Assembly (NCBI RefSeq): GCF_006864425.1
Contig: NZ_QHLI01000005.1
Span: 1-64,000 of the forward strand
Origin: Campylobacter troglodytis
Lineage (GTDB): Bacteria > Campylobacterota > Campylobacteria > Campylobacterales > Campylobacteraceae
DNA: 64,000 nt
Direction of reading: 5' to 3'
A model generated the notes under the pieces. It had not been told where the DNA came from and did no database searches. It saw only the letters and a program-made list of their open reading frames with translations. A program made the translations under genes and the position numbers. Below are positions 28,073 through 38,810 of the stretch, one piece after another; the stretch's first letter is position 1; the number at the start of each line of letters is the position of its first letter.

Positions 28073-28339
28073 ATGAACTCAAAAGCAACAATGATCGTTG
28101 ATTATAGCAAATATAGCTTTGAAAGACTTTTTAAAGAACTTAACAGCACAAGCGAGAAAATTGCTAAGCTAAACAGCCAAAAAAAGACCTTGCAAAACAA
28201 AAAGGCCAAAATAAAACATGCATTAAAGAATAAGCCTAAAATCCCCACAGACAAGACGAAAGAAGCCTTACTACACTCTCACACAGTTCTTAAAACACGA
28301 AACTACGATGACTTTGAAAGGTTAATTGAAAGCGAATAA
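28073..28339 (+). CDS. Putative antitoxin of a YafQ-type module
   Basis: An 88-residue basic protein (MNSKATMIVDYSKYSFERLF, then a Lys/Gln-rich coiled stretch to KNKPKIPTDK, and a C-terminal tail ending DDFERLIESE). I do not recognise its family from motifs. The call rests on the next gene being a clear RelE/YafQ toxin that starts just after its stop. An in-frame GTG/TTG upstream is possible, but ATG 28073 fits the promoter distance better. The acidic tail could bind the toxin. Confidence 0.65.
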   Translation: MNSKATMIVDYSKYSFERLFKELNSTSEKIAKLNSQKKTLQNKKAKIKHALKNKPKIPTDKTKEALLHSHTVLKTRNYDDFERLIESE

Positions 28340-28340
28340 A

Positions 28341-28616
28341 ATGCGTGAAATCAGCTTTCAAAATACCTACATACAAGATTTTAAGCTAGTAAAAAAACAG
28401 GGCTGGGATTTAGCAAAGATTAAAAGCGCTATAAGCGAGTTGCAAAATTCAGACATTTTAGATAAAAAATTACGAGATCACGCACTTGTAGGAGACTTCA
28501 AAGGCTATAGGGAATGCCATGTTTATGGGGATTTAATTATAATATATAAACGAAACAAAGACAGTTTAATACTTTATAGGATAGGCAGACACCAGGATCT
28601 GTTTAAGGGATATTAA
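28341..28616 (+). CDS. YafQ/RelE-family mRNA interferase toxin
   Basis: The protein starts REISFQNTYIQDFKLVKKQGWDLAKI, continues LRDHALVGDFKGYRECHVYGDLIIIYKR and ends LYRIGRHQDLF. The pattern H-L-G-F-GYRECHV-DLIIIYK is the YafQ-type core with His and Arg positions used in ribosome-dependent RNA cleavage. It begins one base after the antitoxin stop. This pair lies inside the sugar locus, a second module besides 17533-18058. Confidence 0.88.
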   Translation: MREISFQNTYIQDFKLVKKQGWDLAKIKSAISELQNSDILDKKLRDHALVGDFKGYRECHVYGDLIIIYKRNKDSLILYRIGRHQDLFKGY

Positions 28617-28876
28617 GAATTTTTTAGCTTGTAAATAATTATTTTGTCATTCAAAATCCTTACTATATAGCTTAAAGCTCATAAATTAAGGGCATTTTCA
28701 TCACTTCTTGTATTTTGCGATTTAAAATAAGGAATCTTTGTCTAAGATTAATGCTTTTTTGAATAGGAGTCATTTTTTAAAAACTTCACGCAAAGCCTTA
28801 AAATTTGCCACTTATAAGCTTTTATTTAAGTTTTTTTATTAAAATTACAAGATCTATCTCACAAAAAAGGACAAGA

Positions 28877-30229
28877 ATGACAAAGATAAACTACTCCCTT
28901 GCAAGTAGCACCTGGGATGAAAAAGAATTAAATGCCATAAATGAGGTGATTAAGAGTGATTTTTTCACTATGGGCGAGAAGGTAGCTCAGTTTGAAAAGG
29001 ACTTTGCGTCCTTTGTAGGCAGCAAGTTTGCTGTGATGACAAGTTCTGGCTCAGCGGCAAATCTCATCGCCACAGCTTCTCTTTTTTACACCAAAAAGCC
29101 ACTTTTAAAAAGGGGTGATGAGTGTATAGTTCCTGCTGTTTCTTGGAGTACGACATATTTTCCACTTTATCAATATGGGCTTAAATTAAAATTCGTAGAT
29201 ATTGACTTAAAGACGCTAAATTATGACTTAAAAGCCTTAAAAAAAGCCATTTCAAGCAAGACAAAGATGATAATGTGCGTGAATTTGCTAGGAAATCCAA
29301 ATGATTTTGAGACAATTTTTAAGCTGATTAAGGGGAAAAACATTATCATCTTTGAGGATAATTGCGAAAGCCTTGGTGCTACTTACAAGGGCAAGCAAGC
29401 AGGAACCTTTGGGCTTGTGGGAACCTTTTCTACCTTTTACTCTCATCATATGGCTACTATGGAGGGAGGCTTTGTGGCGACAAATAACGAAGAAATTTAT
29501 CATATCTTGTTGAGTTTAAGGGCACACGGCTGGACTAGAAATTTGCCTAAACATAATCTTGTAAGTGGGGTAAAAAGTGAGGATTATTTTGAGGAAGCCT
29601 TTAAATTTGTCCTTCCTGGCTACAATGTCCGCCCCGTTGAAATGAGCGGTGCTATCGGCATAGAACAGCTTAAAAAGCTGCCAAGGTTTTTGCAAAATCG
29701 CCGCGAAAATGCAAGGTATTTTGTAGAGCTTTTCAAGGATAGCAAGGATTTTATCATTCAAAAAGAAATTGGCAAATCAAGCTGGTTTGGCTTTTCTTTT
29801 ATCATCAAAAAGGACTCAAAGCTAAAAAGAAAAGAAGTTCTCAAAGCCTTACAAGAGGCTGGCATAGAATACCGTCCTATCAATGCTGGGGATTTTACTC
29901 AAAATGAGGTTATAAAATACCTTGATTATGAAATTGACGGCTCTCTTAAAAACGCAAAATACCTTGATAAAAAGGGCTTTTTCGTTGGTAATCACCAAAT
30001 TGACATCAAGCCCCAACTTAGTCTGCTAGCTAAAAGCCTTTATGCTTTAAGCAAGCAAAGCGTGAATTTAAGCAAGCTTATTGACAAAACTTCTGCAAGT
30101 TGTATAAATTCACGCACTGCAAACGAGAGAGAGAGAGAGAGAGTAAGAACCCTTAATAATGCTTCTTTCAATGTTTCTTTCATAGCCAAAACCACAAACA
30201 AAGCCACTTCTTCCTTGGAGGTGGCTTGA
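28877..30229 (+). CDS. PLP/PMP-dependent nucleotide-sugar 3-dehydratase (RfbH/ColD-like)
   Basis: A DegT-family fold (SSGSAANLIATAS, IIFEDNCESLGATYKGK) in which the usual Schiff-base Lys is replaced by His: FYSHHMATMEGG, His190-191. This change marks the dehydratases that remove a 3-hydroxyl (ColD, RfbH) rather than aminotransferases. It would make a 3-deoxy-4-keto sugar, giving 3,6-dideoxy sugars after the 4,6-dehydratase. The start ATG 28877 follows AAAAAAGGACAAGA. Beyond about residue 390 the protein carries a ~55-residue low-complexity tail with a GA repeat, ending in TGA that overlaps the next ATG (TGATG). Confidence 0.85.
   Translation: MTKINYSLASSTWDEKELNAINEVIKSDFFTMGEKVAQFEKDFASFVGSKFAVMTSSGSAANLIATASLFYTKKPLLKRGDECIVPAVSWSTTYFPLYQYGLKLKFVDIDLKTLNYDLKALKKAISSKTKMIMCVNLLGNPNDFETIFKLIKGKNIIIFEDNCESLGATYKGKQAGTFGLVGTFSTFYSHHMATMEGGFVATNNEEIYHILLSLRAHGWTRNLPKHNLVSGVKSEDYFEEAFKFVLPGYNVRPVEMSGAIGIEQLKKLPRFLQNRRENARYFVELFKDSKDFIIQKEIGKSSWFGFSFIIKKDSKLKRKEVLKALQEAGIEYRPINAGDFTQNEVIKYLDYEIDGSLKNAKYLDKKGFFVGNHQIDIKPQLSLLAKSLYALSKQSVNLSKLIDKTSASCINSRTANERERERVRTLNNASFNVSFIAKTTNKATSSLEVA
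30125..30143 (+). repeat. Dinucleotide repeat (GA)9G
   Basis: Nineteen bases of alternating G and A in the 3' tail of the dehydratase, coding Glu-Arg pairs. One unit gained or lost shifts the frame by two; the other two frames close at once. Confidence 0.9.
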
Positions 30230-30780
30230 TGGCTATGGAATTTGATATACAAGAATCAAGCAAGATTAAGGGCGTTTTCATCATCACTCCAAATAAATTC
30301 AGCGATCTTCGTGGGGATCTTTGGACTGCTTTTACAGAAGATCATCTAGCAAAGCTCTTGCCAAAAAATCTTCACTTCAAACACGATAAATTCATAAACT
30401 CACATTTTAATGTCCTTCGCGGAATTCACGGCGATGTAAAGACCTATAAGCTAGTTACTTGCGTTTATGGGGAGGTGCAACAAGTGGTAGTAGATGCTAG
30501 AAAGGAAAGTCCAAGCTACTTGCAATGGGAAAGCTTTAACATAGGACCTAAGAATCAAAAGCTTATCCTAGTGCCACCAAATATGGGAAATTCACATTAT
30601 GTGCTTTCAAAGGAGGCTGTTTATTATTACAAACTTGCTTATGAGGGCGAGTATTTAGACTATGATGAGCAATTTACTTTGGCTTACAACGATCCTAAAA
30701 TCAATGTCAAATGGCAGTTAAAGGCTGACAAGCCCATACTTTCAAATAGAGACATTGAGGCAAGTTTAAATAATGGTTAA
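30229..30780 (+). CDS. Nucleotide-sugar 3,5-epimerase (RmlC/Cj1430-like)
   Basis: A cupin-fold protein of the RmlC family: FIITPNKFSDLRGDLWTAF, then NVLRGIHGDVKTYKLVTC with the catalytic His, VVVDARKESPSY, and PPNMGNSHYVLSK. Campylobacter homologues act on GDP-4-keto-6-deoxy-heptoses at C3 and/or C5. The ATG overlaps the stop of the dehydratase (TGATG), so the two are coupled and probably act in sequence. A second in-frame ATG two codons on is also possible. Confidence 0.87.
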   Translation: MAMEFDIQESSKIKGVFIITPNKFSDLRGDLWTAFTEDHLAKLLPKNLHFKHDKFINSHFNVLRGIHGDVKTYKLVTCVYGEVQQVVVDARKESPSYLQWESFNIGPKNQKLILVPPNMGNSHYVLSKEAVYYYKLAYEGEYLDYDEQFTLAYNDPKINVKWQLKADKPILSNRDIEASLNNG

Positions 30781-31435
30781 ATTTAGCTAGAAAAAGATGT
30801 GAATTTTTTGGCTACAAAAAATGTTAATTTTTACAAAATGCTTTGTCATTTTGAACGCGTGCTAAAAAACCGTATTTATGCAGAAATGCCTTGAATTGAC
30901 GACTTTTAGCCTACCTTGTAGGCTCAAAATGACAAAGTAAAGACTTTAAAAAAATATTTAAAAATAGCAAAAAATTTACGCAATTTTATGAAGTTGGCTG
31001 TGGATACTTTGCTACGCTCAGTATGACGAGTTGGTGGATTGTGAAGGTTTTACTCACTTTTCTCATAAAATCTCGCAATGACTGAGTGTAAGCGTGAATT
31101 TTTTATAATTTTTGGCAAAGGCGTGAATTTTTTAAGATTTTTTAAAAAAAATTTACAAAATGTCGTCATTGCGAGACTTTGTAAGCATTAGCGTGCAAAG
31201 TCGTGGCAATGCGTAGTCAAAAAGCTGTGAATTTTCCATTTTTAAATCATCTAAAAACCAAAAAAACATAAAAATTTACGCCTTTGGGTGTAGTGGATTA
31301 CCACGCCCCCCACTTCATCAAATCTCGCAATGACGAAAAATCCGTGAATTTTTTGAGAATTTCACAAAAAAATTCACGGAAATTTCAAAAAAACCCAAAT
31401 TTAAAGGCTACTAAAATTTGCAAAAATCCCAAAAT
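30781..31435 (+). other. Intergenic between convergent genes, repeat-rich
   Basis: No gene. Contains many GTGAATTTTT/AAAATTCACG words, a REP-like unit (GTCATTTTGAACGCG ... GGCTCAAAATGACAAAG, 30846-30935) and another set at 31020-31215 (CGTCATTGCGAGACTTTG, CGTGGCAATGCG). Facing pairs could act as a bidirectional terminator between the epimerase and the dehydratase read from the other strand. Confidence 0.5.
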
Positions 31436-32467
31436 TCAGCGGTTCAAAGGCACCCTACCCTTTTTTATCTCATCTCGCCAATGATTTAATAAGTCTTTAA
31501 ACATCTGCTTTGCCGCAATTTCAGGCTTCCAGTCTATGAATTTTTTTATTTTAGTATTATCAAACATTTGATAGTCTGCATCTATAGGACGCAAGCGGTT
31601 CTCATCCACTTCTATTTTTATGTCCTTTCTCGTGCTAAAAGAAAGCAAAATTTCTATTACCTCAGGTAGTTTAAAGGCTTCCTCACCTGCTATGTTAAAG
31701 CATTCTCCATTTGGAATCTTGCCCTCCTCACAAGCCTTTGATAACAAAAAATAAGCCCTTATCGCATCGCGGCAATCTTGAAAGGTGCGGGTGCTACTAA
31801 GATTTCCTACCTTGATGACATTTTCTTGCAAATTTGCCTCGATTAAGGCTATTTGCTTTGCCACCGTGCTTTCAAAGAAAACATCGCTTCTTCTTGGACC
31901 TGAGTGAGTTCCCATTCTCGTTACAAAGCTTTTAATTTTATAAGCCTCCCCATAAAAACGCCCCAAATAATCCGTGCCTATCTTGCTTAAACTATAAGGA
32001 CTTGCTGCGTGAAAGGGGGTGTCCTCATTTAGCAAAATGCCCTTTTTTGCCCGCCCATAAACCTCACTTGATGAGCAAATATGCACAACTGGGTCATAAC
32101 CCTCCCTTTGCCTTAGAATTCGCACATTTTCAAGCAAATTCGCCGTGCCTATGATATTGGTTTGCAAGGTTTCAAGGGGGATGTCAAAAGATGTTTTAGG
32201 AAAGCTTTGAGCTGCTAGGTGAAAGATAAAATCAGGCAATTTGTTCTCAATCAAACGGCTTAAACTAGCAAAATCGTTTAAATCTGCGTAAAAAATCTCT
32301 ATCCTGTCCTTGCGGTTTATGCGTTCTGTTAGATGATAGATATTGTCCATACTTTCTTGCCAACGCATTAGCCCAACTATATGATAATTTGTGTTTTCAA
32401 GCAAGTAATCAGCCATTTGTGAGCCAACCTGACCTGTAAAGCCTGTAATGAGAGCGGTTTTACCCAT
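31436..32467 (-). CDS. GDP-mannose / GDP-manno-heptose 4,6-dehydratase
   Basis: An extended SDR of the GMD type: ALITGFTGQVGSQMADYLL (NADP loop), HLAAQSFPKTSF, CSSSEVYGRAKKG with the catalytic Ser-Glu pair, ASPYSLSKIGTDYL with Tyr-Lys, and TRTFQDCRDAIRAY. It makes the 4-keto-6-deoxy intermediate for all later steps. In a locus with hddA-gmhA2-hddC the likely substrate is GDP-D-glycero-manno-heptose, as shown for C. jejuni relatives; GDP-mannose cannot be excluded. I set the start at ATG 32467, preceded by AAAAGGAAG; the frame extends upstream as repeats of PISKM that are probably not translated. It is the only minus-strand gene in the locus. Confidence 0.86.
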   Translation of the reverse strand: MGKTALITGFTGQVGSQMADYLLENTNYHIVGLMRWQESMDNIYHLTERINRKDRIEIFYADLNDFASLSRLIENKLPDFIFHLAAQSFPKTSFDIPLETLQTNIIGTANLLENVRILRQREGYDPVVHICSSSEVYGRAKKGILLNEDTPFHAASPYSLSKIGTDYLGRFYGEAYKIKSFVTRMGTHSGPRRSDVFFESTVAKQIALIEANLQENVIKVGNLSSTRTFQDCRDAIRAYFLLSKACEEGKIPNGECFNIAGEEAFKLPEVIEILLSFSTRKDIKIEVDENRLRPIDADYQMFDNTKIKKFIDWKPEIAAKQMFKDLLNHWRDEIKKGRVPLNR

Positions 32468-32719
32468 GAACTTCCTTTTAATGCTAGCCTTTGAAAAATT
32501 CAAGCATTTAACTGTGAATTTTTTTGGCATTTTTGAAATTGGCATTTTTGAAATTGGCATTTTTGAAAAATGCGTGAAATTTTTGTTTTGAAAATTAGAC
32601 TTTTCAAGTGAAATTAAAATTCACAAAGAGCCTTTTTGTAAGGTTTTAATTCATTTTGTGTTTTTTGATCTTTGTAGCTTTTAGTGCGTAAATTTAATGA
32701 AAGATTACTTTTTGTGGCT

Positions 32720-32725
32720 ATAATT
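32720..32725 (+). promoter_or_regulatory. -10 box of the SDR gene at 32782
   Basis: TATAAT in TTTGTGGCTATAATTTTTAA, 57 bp before the ATG. Confidence 0.55.
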
Positions 32726-32751
32726 TTTAATCAAAGTTTTGAAAAGTCTAA

Positions 32752-33720
<969 letters not shown>

Positions 33721-33961
33721 GGCTTTGAATTTGAGTGAATTTTTTGGGATTTTTTGATATTTTTTGTGAATTTTTTATGCTGTCAGCAAGAAAGTGTGAA
33801 GTTTTTGGGAGTTTTTATAAAGGGCGTGAATTTTGTGGCAAAAAGGAGTGAATTTTTTAGGATTTTTGTGAATTGTTTCGTCAAATTTTAAAAAAAATTC
33901 ACGCTTTTTTGTGAATTTTTATAAAAAATTCACGCAAAATTCAACAAAAAGAAAGGATAAA

Positions 33962-34821
33962 ATGCAAGAAAAGAAAAAAGCCTTAATCTACGGCTTAGGG
34001 CGAAGGGGTAGGCAAATAGCTGAGCTTATTTGCTTTGATTATGAGCTTTTAGGCTTTGTAGATGAGCTTTACAAAGAAAGCCAAATCACCATAAACAAGC
34101 AAGTTTATAGGGTTTTTAACAGCAATGATGAAGCCTTGCTAAATTTGGACTTTGATAAGGTTTTTGTCGGCTTGTTTGAGATGCAAGAGGGGGTTGATAA
34201 TTTGCAAAAACTTGGCGTAAAGCCTGAAAAAATCGACACTAGCTTGGGGCATTTTGATGCAAGGGTAGATTTTATCCGCTCTTTAAGCATTCACTTTCAA
34301 AAGTATAGGATAAAGGGTAGTGTAGCTGAGCTTGGAGTGTTTCAAGGTGATTTTGCAAGATTTATCAATAAATTTTTTAGCTCAAAGTGCTATTTGATTG
34401 ATACTTTCAGTGGCTTTGATGATAGAGATGTCCAAAAAGAAGGGCAGGAAGGTTGTGTTGATTTTATAGAGGGCGAATTTACAAATACTTCCATAGACTT
34501 AGTGAGATCAAAGCTCTCGCGCCCTGAAAGGGTGCAATTTATCAAGGGTTATTTCCCACAAGATGTGCTAGGAAAGATCCCAAATGAGGAGCAATTTTGC
34601 TTTGTAAATCTTGATATGGATCTAAAAGAGCCTATTTTAGCTGGGCTTGAATACTTCTACCCAAGGCTAGTGGGGGGGGGGGGGGGGTAATACTCATAGA
34701 TGATTATTATCACCTACGGTTTAAAGGAGTTATGGAAGCTGTGGATAAATTCGCCTTTGATAAGGGCTTAATGCCTTATCCCATAGGCGATGGCAAAAAT
34801 GCGTTTTTTATAAAAAGGTAA
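33962..34821 (+). pseudogene. Phase-variable TylF-type methyltransferase, currently OFF
   Basis: ATG 33962 follows AAAGGATAAA. An N-terminal Rossmann-like section (ALIYGLGRRGRQIAELI) is followed by a TylF/macrocin-O-methyltransferase-type SAM domain (GSVAELGVFQGDFARFI, CYLIDTFSGFDDRD, FVNLDMDL). Translation reaches LEYFYPRLV and then a G16 tract with TAA directly behind it. In the frame 3n+2 (14 or 17 G) the protein continues VILIDDYYHLRFKG to TAA 34819-34821, as the family requires (metal-binding Asp-Asp). So the gene is off at this length. It would methylate a capsular sugar. Confidence 0.85.
34672..34687 (+). repeat. Poly-G tract (G16) in the methyltransferase
   Basis: Sixteen G after GGCTAGT. 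Present length gives GTG (GGG)5 TAA; fourteen or seventeen restores the C-terminal IDDYY segment. Confidence 0.95.
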
Positions 34822-34955
34822 TTTTGTAAAATTATTTGAGTTTTTGTGAGATTTTTGCAGTTTGTTAAAAAATTCACAAATGTTCTAAATTTTGTGTAAA
34901 TTGTAAAATTTGATTAAAAAATTCACGCAAATTACAAAAGAAAGGAAAAGGGAAA

Positions 34956-36023
34956 ATGAAAAAAGATGATCTTGTGTCCTTGCAAGAGGCTTTAAGTGCT
35001 TTGTCGCATCAAATAGAAAATCATCAGCAAAATAAGGCTGTGAATTTAAGGGTTAAAAGCCTTGTAAATGAGCTGAATAATAAATTTACTCAAACTCAAA
35101 GCGATCAAATGCAAGAAGCACTGTCCTTGCTAATAGCAGCGATCTGCGATGAAAAAGGACTTGGACGGCTAAATTTAATGCTTTATAATGCAAGGATTCC
35201 CCCAAAATACTATGACATTTTCTATCAAATGTTAGCTGAAAATATGGGGGGGGGGGGGGGTAGCCCTTCTGAAAATGTGGGTAGCCTTTCTCAAAGGGGT
35301 AGCCCTTCTCAAAATGCTGAGTTTTTTCAAAATAACAATGCTTTTGAAACTTGTAGCACTTCTCAAGCTAAACAGCAACTCAGCGAGAACGAGCCTTTTA
35401 AAAACGGTGAGCTTGCAAGTTTAGAGCCTTCTTACAATAATGAAGTTTCAAAGGCTAGGTCTTCCTTGCAAATACAAGAAGATAAAGCACCCATTGTCAT
35501 TGACTGCGGGGCTCACGCTGGGCTTGTTAGCGATCTTTGTTTGCACTGTGGGGCAACTGTTTATGCCTTTGAGCCAAATATTTACTTGCAATACTTCTTA
35601 AAACGCAAATTTGAGGGCAAAAAGGCAAGGCTGTATCAAAAGGCAGTTGGTGTTAAAAACTATAAAACAAGCTTTAAGGTATTTCAAGGAAGGATCTTAT
35701 CTCAGGGAAACCGCGTAGTTTCAAGCGTGCAAGATAAAGAAACTTCTCAAAGCTATGAGGTAGAGGTCATAGATCTTTGCGAGTTTATAGAAAAAGAATT
35801 TATAACACAAAAGAAGCAAATTTATCTTTTAAAGCTTGACATTGAGGGGGCTGAGTTTGAGATTTTAGAAAAACTCATAACCAAAAAGCTTTATAAGCAC
35901 ATAAAATTCATAGCTTGTGAAACCCACGAGTATATGTTTAAGGACGGCAAAGCAAGGCTTGAAAAACTTAAAGCCCAAATATCAAAAGCAAAGATTACAA
36001 ATATCTTGCTAGATTGGTGTTAA
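34956..36023 (+). CDS. FkbM-family methyltransferase with poly-G linker, currently ON
   Basis: The N-terminal ~95 residues are helical and charged. The C-terminal ~185 residues are a FkbM SAM-dependent methyltransferase: IVIDCGAHAGLVSDLCLHCGATVYAFEPN and LLKLDIEGAEFEILE. Between them residues ~97-175 are low complexity, starting with glycines from a G15 tract and three SPS/GSLSQ units. With fifteen G the frame is open through both halves. Sixteen would stop at once; the third frame is open for about 60 codons. AAAGGAAAAGGGA precedes the ATG. Confidence 0.85.
   Translation: MKKDDLVSLQEALSALSHQIENHQQNKAVNLRVKSLVNELNNKFTQTQSDQMQEALSLLIAAICDEKGLGRLNLMLYNARIPPKYYDIFYQMLAENMGGGGGSPSENVGSLSQRGSPSQNAEFFQNNNAFETCSTSQAKQQLSENEPFKNGELASLEPSYNNEVSKARSSLQIQEDKAPIVIDCGAHAGLVSDLCLHCGATVYAFEPNIYLQYFLKRKFEGKKARLYQKAVGVKNYKTSFKVFQGRILSQGNRVVSSVQDKETSQSYEVEVIDLCEFIEKEFITQKKQIYLLKLDIEGAEFEILEKLITKKLYKHIKFIACETHEYMFKDGKARLEKLKAQISKAKITNILLDWC
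35246..35260 (+). repeat. Poly-G tract (G15) in the FkbM gene
   Basis: Fifteen G, the first being part of ATG 35244-35246. The next bases repeat GGTAGCCCTTCTCAAA-like units three times (35258-35320). Confidence 0.95.
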
Positions 36024-36902
36024 GTTTTAATCTTGCTTTTATGTGTGATTGAAATAAGGCTCAATCCAACTTAAATTGTGTTTTTAGAGCAGGTTTTAAA
36101 AAACTGTTGCTAAAAATTCAAGGTTTAAGTTTTGTGAATTTTTGTAAAGGTCGTAAATTTTTTAGAATTTTTGTGAATTAAGAAATTCACAAAAAATTCA
36201 AAGAACTTTTACTATAAAGAATTCATTTTGCAAGCTTGTGAATTTTTTGCAGTTTTTAGACTGAGAGCTTTTAAAAAAGGCTTTTTTCAAAAAGGTATTG
36301 CTTTGTCATTTTGAGCGAAACGAAGTGAAACGAAGAGAAGTGTGAAGCGAAACGAAGTGAAACGAAAAATCTCTATTTGAATGTTTGTCATTTTGAGCTT
36401 TTGCTAGAAAGCAAAAAATCTCTAAGCTTGTCATATTGAGTTTTCGTAGAAAACGAAATATCTCTTTGAATTTTGAGATTCTTCGCTACGCTCAGAATGA
36501 CAAACAACATTGTCATATTGAGGGAGTGAAACGACCGAAATATCTCTTTGAATTTTGAGATACTTAGCAATGTTTAGAATGACAAAAGTATGGTTGTCAT
36601 ATTGAGGCGTAGCCGAAATATCTCTTTGAATTTTGAGATACTTTGCAATGCTTAGAGTGACAAACAACATTGTCATATTGAGGGAGTGAAACGACCGAAA
36701 TATCTCTATTTAAATTTAGAGATTTTTAGCACACGCTCAAAATGACAAGTGGATATTTTGAATTTTTGTGAATTTTTTGGAAATTTAATCAAAAAATTCA
36801 CACAACTTTGTGAATTTTAAATTTTAATCAAAAACTTAACACAAGTTCGCAAAAAATTCACAAAAATTCACGCGTAATTCAACAAAAAGAAAGGAAACAA
36901 AA
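36024..36902 (+). other. Intergenic with a REP cluster
   Basis: No gene is supported. Left and right thirds are rich in GTGAATTTTT/AAAAATTCAC words; the centre is the repeat cluster described separately. It ends in AAAGGAAACAAAA, the ribosome site of the radical SAM gene. Confidence 0.6.
36298..36750 (+). repeat. Cluster of six REP-like units
   Basis: Six units of about 45-80 bp, each opening with TTGTCATATTGAG or TTGTCATTTTGAG. Four of them continue GAAATATCTC...GAGATACTT and close with GAATGACAA or similar. Inner ATATCTC/GAGATA and outer TTGTCAT/ATGACAA arms make each a hairpin. Spacing and length vary, so this is not a CRISPR array. Confidence 0.8.
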
Positions 36903-37857
36903 ATGCAAGAAAATCTAAATTATGTTAGGCAAAGGCTAGTTGACAGTGGCAGCAAGGACTTTAAGGATGATGAGTACTTTCCACGGTTTATAAACATAGA
37001 AACCACAAACAATTGCACAGCAAGATGCGTAATGTGTGGGATAGAAGAGTGGCGTAAAAAGATAAAATCCCCTTATATGCAAGATGAGCTTTTTTACAAG
37101 ATAGCAGATGAGATAAAGGCTCATAAGGACTATGTTACAAAGATTGCGATGTTTGTAGGAAATGAATGTTTGCTTGATAAAAATTTGCCAGCTCGCATAA
37201 GCTACCTAAAACGGGGGGGGGATTAAGGTTAGCACCACAAGCAATGGCTCTTTGATGAGTGCTGATTTAGCCCTTAAAATCCTTGATTCTAAGCTAGATT
37301 GGATAAATTTTAGCATAGACGGGCTTGATAAAAATGCCTATGAAAGAATTCGCATAGGGCTTAGCTTTGAAGAGGTTTTAGGAAATGTAATAGCCTTTAT
37401 AATGCTAAGAAACAAGCTAAATGCCAATACTGGGGTTAGAATTAGCATCATTAAAAACAGCTATTATCTAAAAGATATGGACAAAATAATCGCCTTTTGG
37501 GAGAAAATCCTAGACAAAGATAGGGGTGATAGCATAAAAATAGACGAGCTAAACCTTGGCATAACGGATAAAAACAAGGATTTAAGCCAGATAGAGTATG
37601 AACGAAATGCCCTGATAGAAAAGCGAAACAAACTGCCTTGCTATGTGCTTTTTAACACCCTAGTTATCAAAGCTGATGGGCAAGTGGCTTTGTGCTGTGT
37701 TGATCAGTGTAGAAATCTTAGCCTTGGCAACCTAAATCATCAAAGCATAAAAGAGATTTGGCAAGGATCAAGGGAATTAAAACGAATAAGAGAAATTCAC
37801 ATAGAAAAGGGCAGAGAGGGCATAGGCTTTTGCAAGGGATGTACGGCTTGGATTTAA
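36903..37857 (+). pseudogene. Phase-variable radical SAM/SPASM protein, currently OFF
   Basis: The N-terminal part has the cluster motif CTARCVMC (Cys38, Cys42, Cys45) of radical SAM enzymes. The frame meets TAA at 37224-37226 just after G9 (37213-37221). The rest continues in another frame: IKVSTTSNGSLMS, INFSIDGLDKNAYERIRIG, and a SPASM-like Cys-rich end (ALCCVDQC, FCKGCTAW). Eight or eleven G joins both parts into one protein of about 318 residues. Similar proteins occur in capsule loci; the reaction is unknown. Confidence 0.86.
37213..37221 (+). repeat. Poly-G tract (G9) in the radical SAM gene
   Basis: Nine G: the frame ends at TAA 37224. Eight or eleven would read GGIKVSTTSNG and continue. 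Confidence 0.93.
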
Positions 37858-38354
37858 ATTTGTGAATTTTTATGTCCTTGGCAAAAAAACGTGAATTTTT
37901 TATGTTGTTAGCAAGAAAGCGTGAATTTTTAGGTTTTTAAGTGTAAATGTGTGAAGTTTTTGGGAGTTTTTATAAAGGACGTGAAATTTGTGCTGAATTT
38001 TTGCGAATTTTTCGTCAAATTTTTAAAAAATTCACGGTTTTTTATGAATTTATTTAAAAAATTCACGCAAATTCAAAAAATTGCTTTGAATTTGGCGAAT
38101 TTTTTGGTCTTTAAATGTAAAAGGCGTGAATTTTGTGGCAAAAGGGCGTGAATTTTTTGTATTGTCGGCAAGATAGAGTGAAGTTTTGCTGAATTTTTGT
38201 GAATTTTTCGTCAAATTTTTAAAAAATTCACGGTTTTTTGTGAATCTTCTTAAAAAATTCACAGCAATTTGCGATTTTTGTTTTTTAAAAATAAAAGCTC
38301 TGAATTTTTTGGCAAATTTATTGTGAAGTATCTTAAAAAAGGCTTCAAAAAAAT

Positions 38355-38790
38355 ACTAATTTGTCATTTTGAGCGAAATGAAATAAAGCGAAGTGTGAAG
38401 TGAAGCGAAGTGAGGCAAAAAATCTCTTTTTGAATTTTTGTCGTTTTGAGCTTGTGCTAGAAAGCAAAAAGCTCTAAGCTTGTCATATTGAGTTTTCGTA
38501 GAAAACGAAATATCTCTTTGAATTTTAAGATACTTCGCAATGCTTAGAATGACAAAAGTATGGTTGTCATATTGAGACATAGCCGAAATATCTCTTTGAA
38601 TTTTGAGTTTCTTAGCACACGCTTATAATGACAAGAATTTTGTCATTATAAGCGAAACGCAAAGCACAAAGCGAAAAATCTCTTTTTGGTTTTAAGATAC
38701 TTCACTCGTGCTACACACTCTCTCAGTATGACAAAAAGTGCCGTTTTGAGTATCTTGTTTAGATACTACGCTTAGAATGACAAGTTTAAA
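38355..38790 (+). repeat. Second REP-like cluster
   Basis: Units of the same type as at 36298-36750 (TTGTCATATTGAG ... GAAATATCTC ... GAGATACTT/GAGTTTCTT ... GAATGACAA), several of them degenerate. Confidence 0.75.
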
Positions 38791-38810
38791 TTGTAATTTT
38801 TTGCGATTTT

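Noticed and set aside
36298-36750. Possible CRISPR array
   Set aside because: Repeat units vary in length and sequence and there are no uniform spacers; the hairpin structure fits REP elements.
38050-38262. 70-codon minus-strand frame and similar frames at 31284-31484 and 37951-38151
   Set aside because: They only translate GTGAATTT/AAATTCAC words; no start signals.
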